From the NCBI GenBank assembly GCA_003260075.1, contig QLIY01000486.1:5441-69440 (forward strand): a stretch of DNA of 64,000 nucleotides, given 5' to 3'. The position numbers and the translations under genes were made by a program. The DNA comes from Phallusia mammillata. Its lineage: Eukaryota > Chordata > Ascidiacea > Phlebobranchia > Ascidiidae. Positions 1-11,838 of this stretch are shown piece after piece (position 1 is the stretch's first letter; each line of letters begins with the position of its first letter). The notes beneath the pieces are model-generated. The model was not told the origin of the DNA. It saw only the letters and a program-made list of their open reading frames with translations, and made no database searches.

Positions 1-708
1 TTATTAATAGTGCCTGATAGCCAATTTAAATTCTAGCTTGTTACGTAGAACAGTCTAGGGATCAGACTTTACTGTTTATAACGTCACCATCGAAATTGCG
101 ACGCTAATGATGCCTGTTTTCACATTGTTTACCCATAATAGGCTTACAAAAAGTCTCAAACATGCGGCTTCTGGGCTGTTAATATTTTTTCCAGCCCCTC
201 AAACTAGTTTTGCAAATCCAAATATTTCAGTTTACATGTTCACGGCCACAGGTTGTCTACTCCTGGCCTTGTATAACAATAATTCACGCGACCAGGCAAG
301 TACCTATTGGCAGACTGTTACTTTCTGTGCACAATTAAAAATAGCTATGCGTAGGGTATACAAAGTTGCTTAAAAATTGTAAAAGGTATACAACGGGAAA
401 AAAGGTTGAAGAGCACTAGACTCTAGTGAGTGGTAAATATATCTTTTTAAAGATTATTACTAGCAATGCGCACTACACACTGGTTGTCAGTCACACACGG
501 TGCCCCAGGAATTTATGGAAACGGGAGCTCTGAGCTGAGACATAAAGCAGGAATTTTTCCTGCCCACTAGCTCCGCTTACCGTCTGTTGCATATCAGGTT
601 ATTTCCCGAAAATGTAACTTTTCATGACAATGGGCAGCGAAAATGCAATGATAACTTAGGTTGGTCATAAACATCAACGTTTTGTTTGCAGCTAGTAGTT
701 GCATTTAA
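1..708. other. upstream flank of PMS2, no gene recognised
   Basis: AT-rich sequence with only short open frames. The longest, at 107-373 on the + strand, gives an 88-residue peptide with no recognisable domain. Promoter and 5' UTR of PMS2 must lie here, but I see no TATA box or other element I would defend. Confidence 0.5.
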
Positions 709-3700
709 ATGGCGGAAATTAAGGCCATAAACAAATCTACAGTGCACCAAATATGCTCCGGACAAGTTGTGTTGGATCTTGCTACTGCTGTCAAAGAACT
801 TGTAGAAAACAGTTTGGACGCTAAAGCAACTAGCATTGGTATTATGTGTATTTTGTATGTTTTGATGGTGACAAAGCACAACGGTCGTATGTTTTTACAC
901 TTTGACAGAGATTAAATTGAAGGAGTATGGTTCTGAACAAATTGAAGTATCAGACAATGGAATTGGAGTGCAAGAGAAAAACTTTGCTGCACTAAGTAAG
1001 TCAGTATTTTGTATTGTGTTAAACTTTGATTTTAAAACATTTTGCTTTGGCCTTACTTTAAAGCTCGTTGCTGTTGTATTTTAATGCTTTCATTCGTTTT
1101 TAGCATTGAAACATTACACTTCTAAACTGCAAGAATTTGTTGATTTAAGTTCAATCGGAACATTTGGCTTCAGAGGTGAAGCACTCAGTTCCCTTTGTGC
1201 ACTGTGTGATGTCACAATAAGCACAAGGCACAAAGATACTAGGTAAATATAAAAACATAATATTCCATGTAAGATAACATGTTGGTTTATTTATTAGTTC
1301 TTTGTAACATGCATCACTGAATTACCCCCAATCAAAATATATTACCAGTCTTTTCCACAGTTTGTAGCTACAGCCATTAAAAATTTAAAGTTGTAAGTTT
1401 GAATCTCACTACAGGCTAAGAAGTGTCCAGATGGAACTATCAAGGAGATATCACATGTAAAAGCTAACTTAAATAACCACCAAAGTCTTGCATAAATATT
1501 ACAAAACCTAGTACAGTTCAAACCCCAATTAATTCTGTGAGAGAAAAATATCATGTATGAGGTATAACCACATGTTAATTGCCAATACAGTATTTAAAGC
1601 ATGAATTTTAGTTAAACTGTTTCATAATTTTAGTTAAACTGTTTCATAAAAAATTCATAATTACTCCATTAGCCATGCAAAGAACAATTGCTTAGATTTT
1701 GACTGTAAGTTTTCATGTGTAGTAATACTTTAGCCAGTAAAGTTAAGACAAGCATTTGTTGCATATATATCAAGCAAGTTAGAAACCTTTGAAAATTTTA
1801 AACTGATCTAATTTGTTGCAAGACCAACTACACATGTCACCTTATCTAACTTTCTTGATATTCAGCATTTATATCAAACTCATACTGAAACAGTAATGTT
1901 TCTTTTCTGCAGCATTGGTCATAAACTTGAATATGATCACAATGGAAAGATAATAAAAAAGTCACAAGTGGCAAGGCAAATTGGGACAACTGTTCAACTT
2001 AAGAATATTTTCTCCACACTGCCTGTCAGATTAAATGAGTTTAAGAGAAACATCAAAAAGGTTACCTGCATTTGAATTGTGTTATATTACTCTAAATTGT
2101 GTCATATTCAAGTGGCACCATTTAAAAAGTTCAAGGTTTGTGGTAGTAAATTAGGTTTGGAGATCATATTGTTACTTACTGTTTGGAACTGAAATTCCAA
2201 AGCATTTTGACATAGGCTTTTGATACAAAATGAGCAAATGGTTTCTTCCAAAATAAACAAACAACCCTTTTTAACAAGCTTTTTATAAAAGAGAATGGTG
2301 TACAATAACTTATACGTGGTCCTGTACCCAATAGGTGTTTATTTTTTTCTCTTTTTCAATTCCAAACTATATTGGTGTATTGTTTGTTGCGAACATTATC
2401 ATGAATTTTTAGGAGTATGCAAAACTATTATCTCTCATGAACGCCTACTGCATCATTTCTACACATGTGAGACTTTCATGCAGCAACCAGGTATATTGTA
2501 TTACTACAAAAATACTCATAAGAAAAAAGGTGCTAAATTGTGTCAACTTGATTGCAGACATCAAAGGGCAAGAAAACTGTCCTTCTTTCAACACAAGGTG
2601 CTCCAACTATAAAACAAAATATTGTTACTGTATTTGGATCCAAACAGTTTGAACTTCTTTCTGAATTCAAACAAATTAATCCCACTTTTGAGGTATGGCA
2701 TAAACCTATGATAAATGGTAAGTGGTGTTAGCCCATTAAACACTTTTCTTCATTTCGCAAACTGCACCATGCAGTCTTTTTTCCAGTAATGGCTAAAAGC
2801 ATAAGCATTTCAAGAAATATGAATAAGGAAATAGAACATTCCTTATATCAAATATGCAAATTTTGCTAATCCCTGAATAAAACAAATTTGTAATTGTGTA
2901 GGTTTGTGAAGACTATCATCTGAAAGAAGATGAAGTAAATGAAGTATCGGATTGTTTCAGTGTAAATGGTTGGTTATCCAAGATTGGCCACACACATGGT
3001 CGGTCGTCTCCAGACCGCCAATATTACTTTATCAACTCAAGGCCTGTAGACGTGCCCCGCGTATCTAAACTTGTCAATGAAGTTTATCACATGTTTAATA
3101 GGTAATTTTAATGTTAGAAGTTGGTCGGTCTGTCATGTAAGATATGTACACCATGTGCCTCATGTATTTTTTCAAAATATTTTATTATTAATCGCCCCTA
3201 TACTTTGGGTTTGTTTGCACCTGTCTACAAAACAGTCCATTTACTGAAAATTTACAGTTTAAATGATTTTCAATAAAACAGGCGCCAAGGTGGCTGAGTC
3301 ATCGCGTGGTTAGAGGTTGTTCCAAGCTAAGGAAATAAAATTGAACATGAATAACAACACACTTCAAGTTTAACAACAAATCAATAGAAAAATAATCTGC
3401 CATTTTTTCGTATTTTTTACAAATTTTAGACATCAGTATCCGTTTGTGGCGCTCAATATTGAGATGAGGCGGGATGCGGTGGATGTGAACGTAACACCCG
3501 ACAAACGACAGGTTTTTCTGCAAGGCGAGAAAGTTTTACTTGCAATTGTGAAGAGTTCACTTCTGCAAATGTTCACCAGTAACGGTTGTCACGTGGTTGA
3601 TTCCTGCACCCGTCCGAGTCCACGATTGTCTTTCGATGTTGCGGATTGTGAGTATTTGATGATTTTTGTGGACCAATAAAGTATATACACCATGTTTTTG

Positions 3701-6361
3701 CATAGGAGCCGAGTCTAGCCAAGACCGAGGCACTGTGCAAAAAATATTTTAATGCTGCCTATTGCAATGAGTAAAGTTTAATAGAAGTTCAAAGTGCCTT
3801 AAAGGAATCATTGGACTCTTTAACAAACTACAAGTTGTTTAATATTGCCTTGAAAAAGCACATTAACAACACAAAATATGTGTACGCATTTCTAGGCAGC
3901 AAAGGTGACATTGAGAAAGAATCAGCTTTAACTTTGACACCAGACCGAGCAACTTTATCCAGAAACAGCGATACAGAGGAAACTTCAAGTCCAACCGTAA
4001 GCTTGCTTTCCAAGTTTCGTCGCAAAGATTCTCCACTGCCGACGACCATCATCAGAAAGCGACCTTCCACACAGGGTTTTAACTCACCTTCGGTAGTTGC
4101 CAAGCAACCACGTATGGACAGGTTTTTTTCACCGTCATCTGTTCAGAAATCCGACCTTAAGACTTTTGGTAAAGAAAATGTTACTAAACAAGATACATCC
4201 GACTTTGAAACCTCTGAAGAAGACGTTTATCCCCTACGAATTGGAAACGTATTGGAGATCAAGCGCCCGCAAGCGGAAGTATATTTTGACTCTGAAAACA
4301 CAGCGCATACAAATGGCGAAATTGGATTACCGAATGACAAACAGGCTCTTGAGGATCGCGAGTTTTATATTTTCAAAGAACATACAATTCACAATGATTT
4401 AAACTCTAATGATCAAGCGAAAACTAACATTGTTTACGACAAAGCGGAAGAAACACACGAAATAGGAAGGGAATCATTGCGCACGGCGAAATTTTCCATG
4501 AAAACAATAAGTTCAAGGCTAAAGATATTACAGGGTTAGTGCTAAATGCACATTGTTATATTTATGTCAAAATGTATGGAGACTTCAATGTATTATTTTG
4601 TATTTAATAGACATGGAAAGTACTGGAAGTTTCACAAGGTCATCTTCCTTTCAAGCGAAAATAACTCCGGGTCAAAACACAGACGCTGAAAAGGAACTAA
4701 GTCGAAATTTGAACAAAACTGCGTTTTTCAAAATGGACGTTTTAGGTCAGTTCAACCTTGGCTTTGTGGTGGCAAGATACAAAAACGATCTCTTTATAAT
4801 TGACCAGGTAAATCAAAGCTCTTTTCTTCTATCAACTACGTCGAATTTTTTCGTTGTCGTTTTTTCTCTGATTTCTGGACGTTTAAGATATAAGTTTCAT
4901 CCGCCTATGACAGTTAGACGTCAAATAAACTTATTTTAGAACATAAGTATTTATTTTGTTCTTTTGCCACTGATCAGTTGTTAAACACTCACATTTAATG
5001 TAAAATACGACATCTGTAGCCCTAATGAAATAGATTGATTGAAAAAAGTGTAAATATACGAACATTATCTTATTTATTTTATGTTGAAATTATTGATTTG
5101 TATTGTTTTGTTTCCAGCACGCCTCGGATGAAATCTATAATTTTGAGACCCTTCAGCGTTGCACGGAAATTCACACACAAAAATTGATGATTCCTCAACG
5201 ACTAAACTTAACTGCTGCTGACAAGTTGGTGCTCGTGGAAAACATTTCCATCTTTCAACGAAATGGTTTTGATTTTAATATCACTGAGGACTCGGGTGAG
5301 AAAGTTGTACCCAAAGGGCTAAAGCGCTGTTTTTTCGTCTGTATGTCTACGTACAATTTCCCCCCCCCCCCAACTGCTGCTGACAAGTTGGTGCTCGTGG
5401 AAAACATTTCCATCTTTCAGCGAAATGGTTTTGATTTTAATATCACTGAGGACTCGGGTGAGAAAGTTTGTACCCAAAGGGCTAAAGCGCTGTTTTTTTC
5501 CGTCTGTATGTCTACGTACAATTTCATTTTGTAAGTTGTTTCATGTAGTTTCAGGTCAGGATCAAGTTTTCTTGAATCGGGTTCCAATGAGTAAGAATTG
5601 GGATTTCGGCTCAGCCGATGTTGATGAGTTGATTTTTATGTTGAGTGACGCTCCGGGTGTTTTTTGTCGCCCCTCCAGAATTAGACAAATGTTCGCGTCA
5701 AGGGCTTGCCGTAAATCTGTTATGATAGGTACGTAAATTGTTTTAACTTGATTTTTAACTACAAGTTGATTGAGAGTCTACTCTACACTGTTCAAATAGT
5801 GCTACAAAGAACGAAAAAAATAACCTTTCGGAAAAACCCGTGCGCCCATTTTTGACTACTCAATTTCATCTGTGTTGTGTAGCCTAATGGCCTACGTCAG
5901 TTTTTTTTACAATGACGTGTAGCTTCATTATCAAGCCAATGCTTTATGTTAGTGCAAATATTCCACTTCCATTTTGTATGTGGTTTGTGAAAAGTATACT
6001 TAGTTGATAAGGCATAAGGTGTGTGGCCACCATTGTGATGTTGCACTGTCTGTGTATATTAAAACGTACCCGATCGAGCTTTAGCCATATACAGCATTGA
6101 TTTAATTTTAAAATTAGTTTCGAACAAGTAATGCCAGCTTTGTCAAAACACATGAGGATGGTTAAGTTTATAACTGCCATATTAGCTTGTTGTTATTGGA
6201 CATCACTATTTTTCGTTTAAATTGCAGGCACTGCGCTTAACGCTCGTGAAATGAGGAGGTTGCTTGATCACATGGCTGAGATTGAACACCCTTGGAATTG
6301 TCCTCATGGACGTCCTACTATGAGACATATTCTTGATTTGTCACGGATTGCTACAACATAG
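709..6361 (+). CDS. PMS2: PMS2, MutL-alpha mismatch-repair endonuclease subunit (13 exons, about 818 aa)
   Basis: Pairs with MLH1 in the nucleus to nick the strand carrying a mismatch. Exons: 709-838, 909-995, 1104-1242, 1913-2060, 2413-2490, 2558-2692, 2902-3101, 3430-3647, 3896-4534, 4611-4807, 5118-5295, 5555-5728, 6228-6361; all phases agree. N-terminal GHKL ATPase: [15 protein letters not shown] and [10 protein letters not shown], then NVTPDKRQ in the MutL transducer domain. Exon 9 is the long poorly conserved linker. The C-terminal endonuclease domain starts at GQFNLGF; the metal-binding motif reads [12 protein letters not shown] across the exon 10/11 junction (about residues 656-667), with SRACRKS and CPHGRP near the end. 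Human PMS2 is 862 aa. Exon 11 is partly repeated after a C run at 5360-5371; only one copy can be real. The start at 709 is the first in-frame ATG before the conserved region. Identity is secure; the exon 8 and 9 borders are the least certain. Confidence 0.96.
5360..5371. repeat. C run joining two copies of PMS2 exon 11 (probable assembly artefact)
   Basis: Twelve C separate 5210-5359 from a near-identical copy at 5372-5525. Each copy has the 3' part of exon 11, its donor and the start of the intron. They differ by a SNP and a one-base indel, as two alleles would. Confidence 0.85.
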
Positions 6362-6445
6362 AATCATAAAACACTTTATAATAGTCTTCTATGATTTTTC
6401 TTCAGTGCTGGTTAATAGTTTTTGTATTGTATTTCTTAAATTGCA

Positions 6446-6451
6446 AATAAA
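6446..6451 (+). promoter_or_regulatory. poly(A) signal AATAAA of PMS2
   Basis: AATAAA lies 85 bases after the PMS2 stop codon, a normal distance for a short 3' UTR. Confidence 0.6.
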
Positions 6452-6701
6452 CCTCGAAATGTTTTGTCTTCTCTCTGAAAGTTATGTATTAGCAGGTAAA
6501 AAGTTTAAAAAGGCCGAATAATCGAGAAAACAAGCTACATATTTTCTTCTATTTTTTCTGGTGGTGCTAAACACCGCATGTTACCGCATAGTAGCCTATG
6601 CCGCGAGAATTTAAGTCCCAAAAAGTCCGCAAAATTATAATTTTCGCAAGTATGCTATGTCCACTAAAACTACTTACCATGTGATAACATGCAGTATTTA
6701 G

Positions 6702-7106
6702 TAGTGATGCACTGAAGTTTCGGTTGGCCGAAACATTTCGGCCGAATACGCTGTTTTCCGATGTTTCGGTTTCGGCCCGAACTTTTTGGAAAATTCGGCC
6801 GAAACCGAACTTTCATTTTCGCCAATACGAAACATCATAAATTAACTAACTTATTTGTTGTATCTATAAAATACGAGCCACGTTGTCTGCAAAATATTTC
6901 AAGTTTAGAAAAGATTCCGCATTGTGAAAGTGTTTTTGGTTTGTCATAATTGAGTTCACTTGCAACAACAACACGCAAGGTTCAGTTGAAAACATTCATA
7001 AGGACGGGATTTTATGTTCGGCCTGATTCGGCCGAAATTATTCGGCCTCATGACCGAATATTCGGTTTCGGCCCGAACCTTTTAAGGTGGGTCCGGTGCA
7101 TCACTA
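6702..7106. mobile_element. hAT-like non-autonomous element, 405 bases
   Basis: Ends TAGTGATGCAC and GTGCATCACTA are inverted. Flanks gtatttag (6694-6701) and atatttag (7107-7114) match at 7 of 8 bases, as expected for an 8-base hAT target duplication. The subterminal sequence is rich in TTCGGCCGAA palindromes. No transposase frame is visible. Just before it, about 6555-6650 resembles the core of the inverted-repeat element at 16029-16289. Confidence 0.8.
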
Positions 7107-7114
7107 ATATTTAG

Positions 7115-7815
7115 TAGAGATGTAGGCGTACCGAATATTCGGTTTGCCGAATTTATTCGGCTGAATCGGTCATTTTTGCAGATTCGGTTTCGGCCGAATA
7201 ATTTGTTGCGATTCGGCCGAAACCGAATCTTTTACGAACACAAATTTAAAGCGTTAAACGTGTCTTTTCTGATTATTAAGGNTAGATAAATCAGCTACTT
7301 AAAACTAGAGGTGTACCGAAAATTACGTTTGCCGAATCTATCCGGCCGAATCGGCCAATTTTGCAAAGATTCGGTTTCGGCCGAATAATTTATTGCGATT
7401 CGGCCGAAACCGAATCTTTTACGAACACAAATTTAAAGCGTTAAACGTGTCTTTTCTGATTATTAAGGTACCAAGCAATTTTTCAAAAGCCCAAACATAA
7501 CGAAAATTGCGTCAATTTTATTTTTTTCAACACATTATCGTTTTTACCACTGTAGTCAAAAATTAGTAATTCATTGGCAGGTTGCCAATCATGCTTGGGG
7601 CAATTTTAAACCCCACAGAACCGAAAGGAGGACGAAACACAACTATTCTGCACTAGTTGCCTGGTAGATAAACATTTTTTTCATGTCAAACGCATACTTT
7701 ACGAAGTCGCGTGACGTCATAAATAATTCGGTTGATTCGGCCGAATTTATTCGGCAAAACCGCCAAATATTCGGCTTCGGCCGAATCGAAATTTAGCCGA
7801 TTCGGTACAACACTA
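7115..7815. mobile_element. second hAT-like element at the same target, with an internal duplication
   Basis: Starts TAGAGATG and ends ACACTA, with TTCGGCCGAA-type palindromes like its neighbour. Flanks atatttag (7107-7114) and gtatttag (7816-7823) match at 7 of 8. A stretch of about 100 bases at 7180-7281 recurs at 7368-7468, and a single N at 7282 follows the first copy. The duplication may therefore be an assembly join, or a third partial element. Confidence 0.65.
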
Positions 7816-8011
7816 GTATTTAGTACACGCCTTTTTTCTTAAAAACTCAACTCCAGTTGATAACTTGCTTAGTAAACATGACTAAGCAACATTTTAAGCG
7901 CGTTGATTTTTTCTGCAGTAAATCATTGCGCCACAGGAAATCACACAGGGCAAGGAAGGTTTTTCGGTGTTAGGTAGAGAGGCAAGTTTGCGCATTGAGA
8001 CATGAATAAAA

Positions 8012-9567
8012 ATGGCCGGGAGGAGATTGTTCGAAGATGACAATGGTGATGGCGCTCTTCAATACAAAGGTCGAAGAGCATGCAGAGCGTGTGACGACTT
8101 TAAATCGTGGAGAAAAAATCATTCTCCACGTTCTAATGAGGTAGGGTTGAAAATCTGATTTGTGTAGATTGTCTTTATTTTTTTTCTGCCTTGCAGTAGT
8201 TTCTGCTGTGTTGCATTCTTAAACTTGTTTTGTGTTTAAAACCTTGAGCTGACAAAGCCCAATTTATTTCAAAATAAAATTCCAGATAAAGATACTCTAT
8301 GTTTATAAGCATGCATTTTGTTGGGTATTGTTTGCTATTCAAACTAGTCCAGGTGTCGGCAACCTTTTAGGCGACACGCATCAATTTACTTCGTATATCC
8401 GTGTGTTAGTGACCTCGCGTGCCAAGGTTTTTCTAAATAATAGTGGTTCGTGCCAGCTGATATCAATAATAAAGGGTGACACTAAAACGCTGAATGGGCG
8501 GGACGTCGCGGAAACCGTTAAATATCGGGTAAATTGCTGACGGTTAGTGCTATTAGGGTTGGGTTGAGGTTTTATAAAAGTATGTAAATCAAAAAATGTC
8601 CCTGCCTAAAACTTATTCAGCTGTTTCCAGACATTCAGCAAAAATGCTTGGACGGGAAGTCTCCTTTGGCCGCTGAATGTTTCCCTCGGCCGCTGAATGT
8701 TTCGCTCGGTCGCGGAAGGTATCCGGGGGAATTATTTTTAATGATTTTCTATTATAAAACCTTATCCCAACCTTAATAGCACTAACCGTCAGCAATTTAA
8801 CCCGATATTCAGCGGTTTTCACGACGTCCCGCCATCTCCCGCCCATTCAGCGTTTTAGTGTCACCCATAATAAAGAGATAGCAGAGCGTTTTGTGCATGA
8901 AGGGCTGAATTTTAAGACAATGGCATGATAAAAACTGAAAGCAAGCAGTTAAAAAATAAGTAGCTTGGGCAGAAACAATAGAAGGTATATTTGAAAAACA
9001 TGTACTAAGTTGTAATTATATTTTTTTGTCTACCAATTTTTCAGAATGTAAAGCAAAAACCTGATTTGACTGATGCCAACTTGGAAAAAGTTCCTGAAGA
9101 TTGTCCATTAGACATACAGGAGCTTGGTTCAAACACATGGTCCTTTCTTCACACAATGGCTGCCTACTATCCTGAAAAACCAAACGAACAGGAAAAGAAA
9201 GACATGACCAAGTTTATAGATTTATTTTCAAAGTTTTATCCTTGTGAGCACTGTGCATTAGATTTTCAACACAGGTAAAACCAAAGCAATTATAAGGACC
9301 AATTAAAGTATTGTATTATTGATTTAAAAATGTATTTCCTATTGCAAACAATAGATGTCATTTGCAAATGACATTCCACTTTAAGCATAGCTTTATTACT
9401 GCAGCATTAAAAAGAAGAAACCTGATGTACAAAGTCGCTACAGTTTATCGGACTGGTTTTGCCAACAACACAACATTGTAAACAGAAAACTGAGTAAACC
9501 AGAATTTGACTGTTCCAAAGTTCTGGAACGGTGGAGAGATGGTTGGAAGGATGGTTCATGTGATTGA
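8012..9567 (+). CDS. GFER: GFER/ALR, FAD-linked sulfhydryl oxidase (3 exons, about 173 aa)
   Basis: Erv1/ALR family enzyme of the mitochondrial intermembrane space. It re-oxidises MIA40 during disulfide relay import and passes electrons to cytochrome c or oxygen. Exons 8012-8140, 9045-9274 and 9405-9567; phases fit. The N-terminal part carries a CRAC (CxxC) shuttle motif followed by DDFKSW. The Erv1 core has the redox CxxC in YPCEHC, the AAYYP segment, an HN..VNRKL FAD-contact region and the FDCSKV...DGSCD ending. The ATG at 8012 is chosen because an earlier one at 8002 is in a frame that stops after 12 codons. There is no long targeting sequence, as in short ALR. Intron 1 contains nested transposons. 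Confidence 0.95.
8349..8950. mobile_element. hAT-like element, split by a nested MITE and truncated at the right
   Basis: Starts CAGGTGTCGGCAACC. The sequence 8349-8473 continues at 8867-8950. Together they match the reverse complement of the complete copy at 45335-45645 until the match fades near 8950. The right terminus is missing or too diverged to find. It lies in GFER intron 1. Confidence 0.75.
8474..8866. mobile_element. MITE with about 100-base terminal inverted repeats, nested in a hAT element
   Basis: The left end GGGTGACACTAAAACGC is the exact inverse of the right end. The arms continue for roughly 100 bases with small indels, through GACGGTTAGTGCTATTA. Perfect 8-base flanks ataataaa lie at 8466-8473 and 8867-8874. 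It encodes no protein. Its inner arm resembles the inverted repeat at 16029-16289. Confidence 0.88.
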
Positions 9568-10661
9568 TGTTTTTTGTGTGTGTTATACTGTGCTACCAAA
9601 TTTTAATGCATTGATTTGTCTGTAAGTGTCTATGTTTTCACAACCATTCAAAATGATGACCAGGTTTTAAATGAAAAATTTTGTTAAACAAGCAAAATGC
9701 TTCAAAAGATTTTTCAACTGTTCTGAAAAACAAGTTTTGAGTGTTGGTTGTTGTTCCTATCTGATGCATTTAAAAATATAAAATGTGTTGCTGCACCTGA
9801 TGCAAATCATAAACCTTTGGTTTTTGTATCTGTTTTCAACATGGTGCAATTTTAGAGTCAAGTGTGCAATGTTAGTTGAAGTGAAGTTATGTGTTTCATA
9901 ACCATTCAATGCCTGCATTTTTTACCCGACCTTATTTTCAACACCATAATTGCAAGAATTTTGGCATACAAGTTTAAAATTTAAATAGTGTGTCATAAAA
10001 AATCTGTTGAAAATACCAACCTGATTAAATTTGAGAACCTCCTTCCAATCACACACCACCTGAAAAGTTTCCTATGCTGCATACCAAGTACCAAACCAGA
10101 TATCTTATTTAAATGGTTACATCAACTCATTTCTGAGACAAACAAGGAATAATTTGTACAGGAAACTTTTACCCAAGTTCCAAATCCAGGGACTGAATAC
10201 CTATTGGAAAGCTTGACGATTAGAAAATGTAAGGCATTTGTTGTTTCTACCTGGCACTTTATTTATGTCACTCAACCATAGTAAATGTTGTTCAGACAAG
10301 GCAGCAAAACTGATTTAGTTTGGCAAATGCAACTGTACCTGTTGCCAATCTTGATTCAACTTCAGCAGAGCAGAAGCTACTAGGTGCCACAGTTTAAAGA
10401 CTCTTCGGCATTACCAGCAAAAAAAATACCAACACCACAGATTCAAAAGAAACATCTATTTACCTTTGTTCCTTGTCTTCCTTCATTGTATGAATGTATG
10501 CTCACTAGTCACTATAGCGATTACCAAAGTTACGTTTATTAAGTTTGTCTTTCTGACTGAAAGCTTAATAGAGAGTAATTTACACCAGCAACAAAGTTGT
10601 ATATCGTGTATTATACGGTAATTTCGTTAATCAATGGAAATCCAACGATCATCCATCGACA
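9568..10661. other. GFER 3' flank, no gene recognised
   Basis: AT-rich DNA with many stops in all frames. The GFER 3' UTR lies here, but no clear poly(A) signal stands out. Confidence 0.4.
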
Positions 10662-10752
10662 ATGGACGTTCTGCCCATGCAGGTGCTCCATATCGGTCAG
10701 TACATTGGCACCGATGTACAACCAGAAAATGCAGAAGCGGTTTTGAAACTAC
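10662..10752 (+). other. possible unassigned exon (31-codon open stretch)
   Basis: ATG at 10662 opens a frame beginning MDVLPMQVLHIGQY and ending KLR, followed by a GTAATA donor-like site or an in-frame TAA. A second open stretch follows a CTGCAG acceptor-like site near 10832 and ends at an AG|GTAGCA donor-like site near 10937, but phases do not join cleanly with this ATG. I recognise no family. It may be chance. Confidence 0.2.
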
Positions 10753-11838
10753 GGTAATACTACTAGTTTTTTTTGACGCATGCTCAGTAACTTAATTGAA
10801 CTGGATGAGTAAAGAAAAGGCAATCTGCAGGGCTCGTGCTTGTACAAGGCCCAAGTGAGGCTCAACTGCATTTACCATCAAACACGGTTCGAAAGGAGAA
10901 TGCCAGTTGGATTGAGATGAGAAAAAACAGCACAGGTAGCACATGGAATTGTTAACAGTTGGTTCCAGCCAAGGATTCCGTTTTTGTCATAATTGCCGAA
11001 CCGCATTAACTGCAAGTTTTTTAAACCATACGTCAAGGGTGGCCTTGATGAATTCATCGGCATCATGGCTTCAATGTGATGGCGTATAAGAAATGAGTAA
11101 ATAAATATATATATTTATATCATATATATATAAATGTATGTATAGGGAGGCTGCGATGAGAAACGCAGAGATGTTGTCTAAAAAGATTTTTGAAATGTAA
11201 CTCCTTCGAAGCGTGGTTGTTAATTGTGTGACGTGGGTATCCACAAGGGTTGGAAAAATGACAAGCACAACACACAATTTCATTAATAAAGTGGAAGAGG
11301 CGATCGAACGACAGTATAATTTTTTGCTCAATAAAGGCGACACCAGGGGCAACTTGCAACTCTGACAAGGCGGGAAACGATAGCAGCAGTGAAATACGTC
11401 TCTTTTGCACCGCGGCTTACGCTGATACGATTAGCAAAAAAACGGGTGGCCCTTCGAGTTGTTTGAAACAATTATTTCGCATAAGGCCTTCGAAAAAACT
11501 CACTGCCATGAGGCACCAAACCACATTGAGCTATGTGGCTTTGGCTGCGAAGTCGCACAGCAATTATACAAACAGATAGAAACACGCGCCACACAAAAAG
11601 TCGATTTCCTACGCGGCCATTTCACAAGCATTCCCAGAAAACAGATATGGAAAGAGACATAGAGTTCGTTAGTGGTCGTTAGTCGTATCAAACGTTGGGG
11701 GTACCATAGCGGTGTATGGCATCGGCAAACATTCTCTGGATACGTCGCGGTTTGGCGATGTTCGCTTATCTAAAGTCCATCGTCCGCCGCCCCGGTCGCT
11801 GCCAGCGTTTCGCGGACGGGACCAACTGGGTCCGGCAG
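10753..11838. other. unassigned region with AT microsatellite and MRAS 3' UTR
   Basis: Mostly non-coding. About 11107-11145 is a (TA)n-type microsatellite. From about 11650 the sequence becomes GC-rich, and this should be the 3' UTR of the MRAS gene, which ends at 11839 on the other strand. Confidence 0.4.

Noticed and set aside
107..373. 88-codon + strand frame at the left edge
   Set aside because: No domain, no codon signal, not joined to any exon.
5372..5525. Second PMS2 exon 11 copy as a real alternative exon
   Set aside because: It begins directly after a C run, lacks its own acceptor and is nearly identical to the first copy.
10878..11066. 62-codon - strand frame with a YDKNGILGW stretch resembling an EF-hand loop
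   Set aside because: Only a short partial resemblance; the loop lacks the full set of acidic ligands and no exon chain supports it.
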